From the NCBI GenBank assembly GCA_023078685.1, contig JALGAS010000007.1, forward strand, positions 3,571,562-3,635,561: 64,000 nucleotides of DNA, read 5' to 3'. The notes beneath the pieces were generated by a model. That model was not told the origin of the DNA and did not search any database. It saw nothing but the letters and a program-made list of their open reading frames with translations. Shown here piece after piece: positions 56,012 to 64,000 of the stretch; position 1 is the stretch's first letter, and every line of letters begins with the position of its first letter. This stretch comes from Neopestalotiopsis rosae. Taxonomy: Eukaryota > Ascomycota > Sordariomycetes > Amphisphaeriales > Sporocadaceae. The translations under genes were made by a program, and so were the position numbers.

Positions 56012-58035
56012 TTATTGGTGACCTAGTTCCGCCTCCAAATCGGTATGATGATCAGTGGTTGATATCAAATGAATAGGTTGCCATGTCTCATTACTCAAGT
56101 TTCGAGTCATGGAATGAAACGCTCGATGGCGAGGGTCATTCTCAGCCAAATTGAATAGGTGAGAGTCGTCTGTAGCATCGCTCTCATCCGAGTACAGAGC
56201 TTCATGCACACACTTTCGCATCGAATCTCCTTTGACTGTATCAGCTGATTCTACATGATCAGATTTGGTTTTGATTTCTCGTTCGAGGGGCAACGTTTGT
56301 GTCATCGGCTGGCTTGCGCCGCATGCGCCATTGTAGGTCATTGGACTCGAAAACCCCAAAGATGCTGTCGTCTGAGTATCCGCATCCTCTTGAGAATGGA
56401 CCTGTTTTGCCGGGCGCAGCTCTTGAATCGCGTCCTGAACCAGAAGATCATGTCGAAACTCATTGCCAGAACAAGACGCGCCAAATAATTTGCGCATGGT
56501 TATATCCCGCTCTGCCCATTTAAGCAAGTCGACAGTATTCGGCCATACATCCTTTGGTCTAAATGTCTCGACCAGATGTCGCAACTCGGGATAGGCTGAA
56601 TGCCTTGCATAGGGAAATGTAATTCTTCTTGGCAAAGACGACTCTTCCTGGCCTTGATTGTCTTGCCGCTGTTGCTCGTCACTCAATCGAATCATTGACC
56701 CAAGTATGCCTCCAAGTCTGTTGTCAATGTCTTTTAAATCCGTCATGGACTCATTCTGAGAATGTTCCTTGTCCGCGAGAGTCATCAAGAGCAACTTGAT
56801 CTCCTTCTTTGACTCGATCGAGAGGTCCCGAGATTCTGTGATCCTGTAGACGTTAGATCAATGTCAGTCGCCTCAGGGAACAGGACGTACAATTGCAAAA
56901 GTGAGTCGAAATTATCAGTCGCCATCTGAGCGAGATCGACTTCCTGCTCGAGATCGTCTCCGCCACCTCCCAGACCAACCTCGTTCATGTCCTCGCCATT
57001 GGGCAAAAGGGCCACGACTGGTCGGATCCAAACGACTGGCTTCGTCCGCATAACATCACAAGGTGTATCCTTTTCGCAAGAATGTATGCGAACGTTTTTA
57101 TCGCCAGTCAAGCAGCCCTCAAATTGCTTCCTGCCGCTGCTAAAGCCGACGAGGTATGGGGCTTCCTTGCTGTGGTGAGAAAGCAACGGAAAGCGTTCAG
57201 TGCCCGATTTCTGTACGAGCGATTGATAAACGCGCATCTTGTAGCCATCGACATGAATCTATCCCGTATTAGTCATGACACGCCAGCAATCCAGTGACGT
57301 ACCTTGGATTCAAGTGCCTTTGACAAGGCAATCCAGACTTCTTCGTACCCAAATGTCCATGCTTGCATGCAAAATATGGTGTCTTGCGGATACCGAACCA
57401 CTTGAGACAAGAGATGTTGCAGGCCTTGGGACTTTGTCTGAAGAGTAATATCGTCAAGCATGGACGTGTCGAGGTAGATGCGATCCAAAGTTTTCAATCC
57501 AAAAGTGTATTCCACTAGGCTTGGATTTCTAGCGATACTATTGACCCACCACGGCTCGCTTCGAATGTCGCCCGTGTAGAGCACTGCTTTGCCGTGTCCC
57601 TCAATCACTAAGCTATTAGCTTGATCGGAGTCTCTTTTGAGGAAGCTTACAAAACATGACAGCTCCTGGGCAGTGGTTGGCATCAAATAAGGTCACCTGA
57701 ATACGGTCGTGAGGTGGTATCTCTATTTCGACCGGCGCCTCGAGAGGGATCGACTTGAGAACATTCTTGAGATGTTTATAGCTACGAACCGGTGCCTCTC
57801 GTAGGCCATTCGCGCAAGCAATACGATTCGCGCGCTTCTCCAACTGGAGGAGGATCGCGCGCGTGGTGGCAGAGCAGTAGACAAAGGGAGACCTTAGGCT
57901 CTCGAGCCCAGCAATGTGGTCGCTGTGCACATGGCTGAGGAAGCATGCTAATGGAGGCGGGCGACCTGGAACAGTGCGGAAATAGTCGATGGCAATGTCG
58001 GGGAATTCATGCACGACGCCATTGAAAGTTGACAT
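56012..58035 (-). CDS. Artemis/SNM1-type DNA-repair metallo-beta-lactamase
   Basis: Nuclease of the metallo-beta-lactamase/beta-CASP family, acting on DNA ends or crosslinks. Four exons, 58035-57651, 57607-57303, 57258-56891 and 56843-56012, 629 residues. The start MSTFNGVVHEFPDIAIDYFR is the conserved Artemis-type N-terminus; the frame continues upstream of it without an Artemis-like sequence, so the ATG at 58035 is chosen. Zinc site LSHVHSDHIAGLE with His35, His37, Asp39 and His40; then FDANHCPGAVMFLIEG, restored by removing a 43-nt intron, AVLYTGDIRSEPWW, and a beta-CASP part with IYLDTSML. Residues beyond about 350 are polar and poorly conserved, as in fungal Artemis proteins. A degenerate gene copy starts 196 bp from its start on the opposite strand. 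Confidence 0.88.
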
Positions 58036-58231
58036 GTGTGTGAAATGGTGAATGGCTGAATGAAATGGTGTAATTGTGAAAATGGGTGAGAAGCAGGGAA
58101 TGCCGAGTGTTGATGTTGAGATCTGACTGCCCCGCTGAAGATCTTTGTAGGAGCACACTACAGTGGCGTCCCCACAGTGCAGCAGCGGATATGGCAGTCC
58201 TATTCTAGAAGCGTACAGAACTCCAAATTTA

Positions 58232-58846
58232 GAGAATTCCGCCACGTCTAACACCAGCTTCCTCGCCGTGTGGCGAAAGTTTACCAGAATACGGAGGGCA
58301 TTGCCGTCAGACATCATTTCGTTTCGCTATAATCTCGAATATGGTGCAACAGACAACGTCAAGTATAAAGGAAAGTCGTTCCCAGACCCGATCTGGACGC
58401 CAAAATTCTGCGATGAGTTTGTCAAACTCTGCCTTGGCGGCCCGTGGCTTGGTAATATGCGATTCTTGTCATGCATAATTCTGTACGCCAAAGCTTGTGA
58501 GATCAACGATCGTCGTCGAATTGTATGGAAGCATGCTACAGCCTGCGGGTTTATGAAGTCGTTGGAGTGGAAACTTGCCGAGAACAGTCGCAGCAAGTCA
58601 ATCCCAGAATTGCACAAGGAGGTACGTGACAAGGTCCGCGCTGATGGAGATGAATTGCCCGCGTATTCCTCCTTGTTACTCGTCGTAGAGGCCATGTTCT
58701 TCCAATCTGATCATCAGCCAATGATGGATGCTGGCGGTGCTGAATTCTATCCTTTCCGTGTTCAAACGACGGATATCCGTCACTTGGTCAGGGCAGTCCG
58801 TTCCGTCAAGGATGGAGGCCATAGTCACTGGCCTTCACTTGACCCT
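58232..58846 (+). pseudogene. truncated second copy of the 11-kb orphan family
   Basis: An open frame (58163-58930, no ATG, begins at GTG) whose middle part matches the C-terminal domain of the orphan protein at 11135-12697 block by block: SNTSFLAVWRKF, FPDPIWTPKFCDEF, LGGPWLGNMRFLSCIILYAK, IPELHKEVRDKV, LPAYSSLL, and VRAVRSVKDGGHSHWPSLDP. Roughly half the residues agree by eye. The basic and acidic N-terminal 240 residues are absent, and the match stops after SLDP, replaced by unrelated lysine-rich codons. The frame has no internal stop, so it is either a recent fragment or still under some constraint. It lies head to head with the Artemis-like gene and marks the inner edge of the subtelomeric zone. 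Confidence 0.8.
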
Positions 58847-58930
58847 TGCGGTTTTTTTACGCAGGTTTGGGAATATTATCGAAATATCCGAAAAAAGAAG
58901 AAGAAAAGAGTTTCTTTTTATCGTTTATGA

Positions 58931-60530
58931 TTGAAAAGATTAAGCTATTTACTTGAGAGAAATTTCTCGGCAATAAGGCGCTTCTATTCTTCCTTCTATT
59001 CGTCTATACTGCCAAGGCGTCAAATCTGAGAGGCTCCAAACACATGACAACCAGTTTGTCTGACGTTCTCAGCACAGTGTTCATGTGCGCTTGACCAGTA
59101 TGCTTGTTGATCAGCCCTCTGTCTGTGTCGATGCGATGAGTCTTCAGGGCTGCTCTGAAACTTATATACTGCTGAGAATCAGGGAACCAGGATCTGGCGT
59201 TTCTGTGACATAAGTTGATCCATCTTGAGAAGTGTATCTCGTGTGTGGCGGCGAATTCCCACGATTCTCTTATTTGCGTAGATAATTGTTTCCTTTTTTG
59301 GCCCTTGGGAATTCTCTGACAACCGGAGGCGAGCCGTTTCGTTTCGAAGATTAGTTACTGCAGCATTGAGCGGCAGGATCTTGGCTCCCGCTTCTGTTCC
59401 TCCACTCATTTCTCTGGTTGCGGATTTCGTCGTCCTCTTTCTTTCTCTGATCGCGAATCTCCTTCTGCTTGCTGTTTCATACTGCGGATTTCTAGGAAGC
59501 GCTCGGTCCACACCAAAAACTGCGCCAAGAATTTAGACGATTAACCGTGGTGGCCAGACTATTAGCTGATTCTTATAGGGCGTTCGAAGAGAACGTTGGG
59601 GGATGCGGAGAGCCGAGAGAAAGCTGTAGGACAGATGGGGGACTGTCATGACATTGCCTTGTGTATCCCAGGGAAATAAGTTTCGAATGATCATGGATCA
59701 TGTGCATAAATTTGCCGGACTCGTTCCAGTCACCCTTCTCTCAACTGAATTGGCGCGCATCCATCTGTCAAGAGCCAAGATGTTTGGTTCATACTCGATC
59801 TTTGGGTTCTGCGTGCTGAAAGTCGAGCTCTGTACGCATCTAGAATCGGAGGAGATTAGTATTGAATATAGGACGCCACTTTTGTATGCACTTACAAGGC
59901 TTGACTTGATGTTTACCAGTCTGGAGACGTCGTGGAACCAATGCGATGGATTGTTCTGATGCCTTGGATTGTGTGATGGGAAGAGGACCTGACTGACCGA
60001 CAAGTAGTGGGGCAAATCGCACCTAGTGGTAGAACAAGACACCTGAAATGCACCCAGGTCCCTAACCTACCTGTCAGATGGTGGACCATAGAACCCATAC
60101 ACCAGAGTGTGCTTGAGCACACTGATCAACACCATGGTGTTCAGAGAGATGTATGGGGCCTCCCGGGGGTTAGCCGGGACCACCCAAATAAGCGTGCACT
60201 TCGTCAAAACTAGAGGCGGGCAACATAGGAAAGCTACTCCTTGTTCAACACTACCTAGTGTACCTGGGCACAGCGGGTAAGTTGCCTGGAACAATCAGCA
60301 CTTTAGAGGCGGGTGCATCAACCACAACAGTCGATTCTGGTTCGCAGGACAACATTCGAATTCTTTCTCTCGATGATACTAAATCTCGCCCCAAAGCTAT
60401 CCGGCCTCTGCATCGTGTCTATGCCTGATGCTTTGAGTCCACCAAGGAATTTTCCAGCCTGCAAACTCTTTATTCAGCCGCCCAGATCACCGTCTCAAGG
60501 GCTGCGTCGACCCGTTAGATAGATTTAGCG
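58931..60530. other. subtelomeric, gene-free
   Basis: Only short frames. A minus-strand frame at 59179-59511 and a pair near 59650-60290 carry no motif; some look like pieces of longer decayed genes, but I cannot assign them. Confidence 0.5.
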
Positions 60531-61004
60531 GTGCCCACCCTGGCCGCCCAGCATGCAACCGCCGGACCCTGGGATACACAAGGCAATGTCATGAGGGTCC
60601 CTCATTTGTCCTACAGCCTACATCCTCTCTTAGCAGCTGCGCAAGTAAAGACCATCAGCTTGTTGTGTTGGCCCACGGAACAAGTTTCTCGGCTTTCGCC
60701 CCCGACATCCTCTCTGACTCGCCGGGTTCCCTGGGACACACAAGGCAATGTCATGAGAGTCGCTCATCCCACAGCTTCCTCCAGGCTCCCCACATCCTCG
60801 GTGATACTTCTTTGTGCGCCCTGTGCGCAGGTAAAGACCAACAGCTTGAAGGATGTGTTGGCTGCCCAGAATGCAACGACATGGACCATCAAACGACTGT
60901 CCCGACGTCAACGTGTATCTGGGGATGCCCATATCAGTAGAAGCTTCCAGCTGGTTTTCAAACGACAAGACAAGCCCATGATCGAGACCCAAGATTTTGA
61001 GTAA
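60531..61004 (+). repeat. degenerate ~160-bp subtelomeric repeat, in-frame
   Basis: An open + frame without ATG contains PWDTQGNVMRVPH at 60567 and PWDTQGNVMRVAH 162 bp later. Also AQVKTISL versus AQVKTNSL, and LAAQHAT versus LAAQNAT, so two full and one partial copy are present with small insertions. 162 is a multiple of three. A second frame in the last copy reads SLCALCAGKDQQ then GCPECND. I recognise no family; it is called a repeat rather than a gene. Confidence 0.6.
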
Positions 61005-61040
61005 TGAGGAATGCAAATATCTCTTCCACAAGCACTCCAT

Positions 61041-61330
61041 CAGAGGTTTGCCCTGATCCCCAAGGTTTGCGCAGAATCAACAAGGGCGGCTTGTGGTCAC
61101 CGGAAAGCCACTCCACCGCTGCCGGAGGACCCGTCAGAGGTTTGCTGTGGTCCCAGGACTTTGCGCAGAAGCAATTCGATGACGGCGGCCTGTGGCGCCA
61201 TGACAACTATCAGAACAACACCCCATACCTGCCAGAGGACCGATCAGAGGCTTGCCACGGCTCTATTACAACTACCAGAATGCCACTCCATCTCTGCCGG
61301 AGGACCATCAACGCGTACAAACAGAGGCGA
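61041..61330 (+). repeat. degenerate ~95-110-bp repeat encoding LPED motifs in shifting frames
   Basis: The DNA motif CAGAGG(T/C)TTGC recurs at 61041, 61135 and 61245, each followed by related sequence and ending CTGCC(G/A)GAGGAC. Translated, copies give TPPLPEDPSEVC, NTPYLPEDRSEAC and NATPSLPEDHQRV but in three different frames, so a once-coding tandem repeat has been broken by indels. The last copy runs in frame into a charged helix (DKDEELTKLRETFARMEGKV) and a stop at 61482. Confidence 0.6.
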
Positions 61331-61499
61331 TGTACTTGATGGAGCGCAAGACTCTGAGAAAGGATACCCACGACAAGGACGAAGAATTGACGAAGCTTCG
61401 AGAAACCTTTGCAAGAATGGAGGGGAAAGTGACGGAACTCGAACACAAACCTACCAATTTTGGATTTCTCTTAAGTAAATAGCTTATTTCTCTTTTTAC

Positions 61500-63857
61500 A
61501 GAGAATACAAATCAATTCTTTCTCTCTTTTATTAATTCTTATTATAGTCTTTTCGAGAATATTCCTAAACCTGCGGCATTCACGGCCTGCTAAGCATATC
61601 GAATTGGACTTGGTACTCGTATCCTTCTGGGCTCTGTCAAACCATGGTGATCCGCTTTGTAGACCACCAGCCTCGGCTTGTTGAGAGACCTCGATGGCCA
61701 AGTCGTACTCATCGTAGTCTGGAGCTTGTACACGTTCTAAAAAGACGCATTCCATGACGTATGGTACACAGTACGGCTGACCGTACTTTCCGGGTTCTTA
61801 TGTAGGGCATGGGGATATGGTTCGTCATCACCATCTCGGTAGACTACATTGTACAATTAGCGATAGTTTCCAGTATGTGAGTAGACCTTGGGTCCTACAT
61901 ATAAACTTCCACATGTTGGCCTCTACTCTCCACCAAAAAATAACCGTCCGAAACTGTAGGTACCAAGTTCTCTTTGTACATCTGAGACTCGCTCTGCCAT
62001 GTTCTTGAACACATGTATCATGTCTTCCTCCAGCTGCAATGTAGGGTTCAACGGGCGCTCCATCTCGACACTGGGACTTTTTTGTCTCTGCCTCGGAATA
62101 CATGTCCGTCGTTCAAGTGGTCGATTGAAAGCTTGGAGTGCATATGACGATTTGGATGATGGGAAAAGCTAGGATGTTGTCGCGATTCAGGTGCTGCGAG
62201 CTGCTCCAAACAATTCGAATATTTTACTGGTGGGGAACCAGCGCGAGCAGCGATCATTTGGCTATTGGCCGACACGATTGTTCATGAACGCATTTTATTC
62301 GTGTTGCATTGTCATCTCTCTTTGACTTTCTATGATGGAGCAAACAAGTAACTTAGGAGCGTGTTGAGTGATTCTCTTTGGTTTCTCATATTGCCTTTCA
62401 TCGCCCAGTCGTATTACTTGTTCAAGACACTCCTTGCACGGTCCAGACATACCCGCATCTCAACAGCTTGTTTCAAGCGATCGGGTTTGGAGGGTTCCCA
62501 GGCCGCAATAGTGCACAGCATCCCCGAGCGAGCCATTTCAGTCGGAATGACCTGTGTCGTCCATGTATCTTGGCTCGGCTGAGAGTGCCAACGACGGCAC
62601 TCCATGGAAAAAGCCAACTATGACGAACCGCAGCTCGATATTGGAGATGACCTCTCGCCGCGGTCCATACGGAGCAATATGCAAGTTTCAACATGCATCT
62701 ACAAGTCGACTGAAGTGGTCCGACTTTGCGAAAAAGTCTGTACCGCTTCAGGCCTCGCTATGCCCGCCCCTGTCCTGGTCCAGTAGGAAGAAACACGATA
62801 AGCCGATGGTGCGCCCATCTCATGAGTATGCAACCAACGACTATCTTGAGAAACGAGGACTTTGTGATCGGTGAGACGTCGATGATTGCGAAGCAGCACT
62901 GTAAGTTTTCCCTCAAGTCGCGCTCCATGAACAGCCAATTTAGAGATCAAGCCTAACACTACAAAGATACTACATCATCCATGTTCCCGAACCACCTGCC
63001 AGGCCCGCACCTGCTGTGGGCTCTACCCATCTCCCAATTCAGCAATTACACGCATGCAAGATCAGCTACAACGTTTCCAGGACGATATCGAGAAGTATGA
63101 GGCCGGCGAACTGAAAGCCTCTCCAAAAACACAGGAAAGCTTCCTCGCAGCAACGTTGGTGAAAAGTAAATCGAAGAGGGTACGCCCATTGAATAGCTCG
63201 AAGCCCAAAGACGACTCTTCAAGTAGCGACGTTGGAGTCGCAAGGCATTCCATGGGCTAACAGATTCCCCAGCACCTGAAGAGGCATGCCGCTTCTTGGT
63301 TCTATTGATACTCTTTAACGCGAAGCCACGCATGAATGACATGATATCGCGTCATTTTACAGACTTTTACAAGGACAGAGGCCTCAAGCCTGCAGCGCAA
63401 TGCCGAGTCGAACTATTGGAAGATTTATCTGCAAGTTTCAATACTCGAATCATCGAGAATCAGAAACAAGTTGACACTCCGCACGACTATCGACTGGCTT
63501 TTCGCATCTGGTCAAGAGTGCAAGACTCTCGCAGCAGTTCATCATGACACTCTTATACAGGCCAGCTTGAGCACCAATTCGGGCGCCTATTCGGAGCAGT
63601 CAATCTTTCCAATATCATTCAGAGGTCAGAAGGATCTCAACAATCGTAAAGTAACGGTTCAAGGCCAGATCAACTCGCTGCACGAGCTAACGACAGGGTA
63701 TACAGATACCGTCGCCACTGGAGCTTATTACAGGTTACCAGACCGAAACTGATGCTGACAATTTCAAACCCTTAACGGCGGATTCGACCTCGCGCTCGCT
63801 TTCGCCCTTGTTTTCTTCATCCTCGGCAAGATGCTCCCTTGACTCTTCAACTTTTGC
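61500..63857. other. subtelomeric, decayed sequence to telomere
   Basis: Short frames only, several with uneven charge (for example + 63054-63260, QRFQDDIEKYEAGELK) that could be remnants of one larger gene broken by stops and shifts. No helicase motifs of a telomere-linked helicase were found. Confidence 0.5.
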
Positions 63858-64000
63858 TTAGGCTAGGGTTAGGGTTAGGGTTAGGGTTAGGGTTAGGGTT
63901 AGGGTTAGGGTTAGGGTTAGGGTTAGGGTTAGGGTTAGGGTTAGGGTTAGGGTTAGGGTTAGGGTTAGGGTTAGGGTTAGGGTTAGGGTTAGGGTTAGGG
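63858..64000 (+). repeat. telomere (TTAGGG)n
   Basis: One variant unit TTAGGC at 63858, then about 23 perfect TTAGGG units running to the window edge with the G-rich strand 5' to 3' outward. This orientation is what a right chromosome end must show. Interstitial telomere is very unlikely because nothing follows and no unit is degenerate. Confidence 0.98.

Noticed and set aside
58163..58231. First 23 codons of the + frame before the orphan-family match
   Set aside because: No ATG and no similarity to the intact copy; this sequence is the Artemis-like gene's 5' flank.
59179..59511. 110-codon minus-strand basic frame in the subtelomere
   Set aside because: Starts at GTG and has charged, repetitive composition. 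An overlapping frame also looks helical (ERFLEIRSMKQQAE), so neither can be preferred. Kept only as possible debris.
1..64000. CRISPR arrays, tRNA or rRNA genes, complete transposons, secondary-metabolite backbone genes
   Set aside because: I looked for each and saw no convincing sequence; tRNA-like TTCGA words lack matching arms. A tRNAscan-SE and RepeatMasker run would settle this.

Overview
The window is the right-hand end of a chromosome of a filamentous ascomycete (Pezizomycotina, probably a sordariomycete; the exact genus cannot be named from sequence alone). The support is: many genes broken by short introns (43 to 83 nt) with GTRNGT donors and CTAAY-like branch points; fungal-type genes (Zn2Cys6 regulator, secreted GMC oxidase, tyrosinase, class II-type peroxidase, PLC); and an uninterrupted (TTAGGG)n array from 63858 to the last base, G-rich strand reading outward. 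The array shows that the window reaches a real chromosome terminus.

Layout, left to right. 1-7 kb: a truncated sugar transporter, the mitochondrial translocase subunit Tim17, an Ntn-hydrolase of the isoaspartyl peptidase/asparaginase family and a DUF885 putative metallopeptidase. 7-14 kb: a large uncharacterised FAD/NAD(P)-binding-type protein, a 5'-truncated O-methyltransferase fragment, a nuclear-looking orphan protein with an acidic N-terminus, and a small protein carrying a UAP56-binding-like motif. 14-23 kb: two secreted copper enzymes (tyrosinase, copper amine oxidase) and a second sugar transporter. 25-33 kb: a secreted GMC oxidoreductase, a small single-pass membrane protein and a DUF1479 protein. 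36-46 kb: housekeeping genes for RNA and membrane biology (RGG protein, U1 snRNP Luc7, GPI transamidase Gpi16), a small secreted cysteine-containing protein and a protein with duplicated helix-turn-helix-like modules. 45.9-51.7 kb: three genes on the minus strand (FAD monooxygenase, Zn2Cys6 factor, secreted heme peroxidase) that could form a small oxidative unit. 53.8-58 kb: phospholipase C and an Artemis/SNM1-type nuclease, tail to tail. After 58.2 kb the organisation changes: only a truncated second copy of the 11-kb orphan family, degenerate repeats and short decayed ORFs precede the telomere.

Working together: the essential genes (TIM17, LUC7, GPI16, PLC, the Artemis-like gene) come within 6 kb of the telomere, so the subtelomere proper is short. 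Secreted redox enzymes are frequent (tyrosinase, amine oxidase, GMC oxidase, peroxidase), consistent with a saprotrophic or host-associated lifestyle, but no polyketide synthase, peptide synthetase or other secondary-metabolite backbone gene is present. The most unusual item is the orphan family present twice, once apparently intact at 11-12.7 kb and once as a fragment directly in front of the Artemis-like gene at the internal edge of the subtelomere. All exon boundaries are read from splice signals, reading frame and family motifs, and have not been tested with transcripts.
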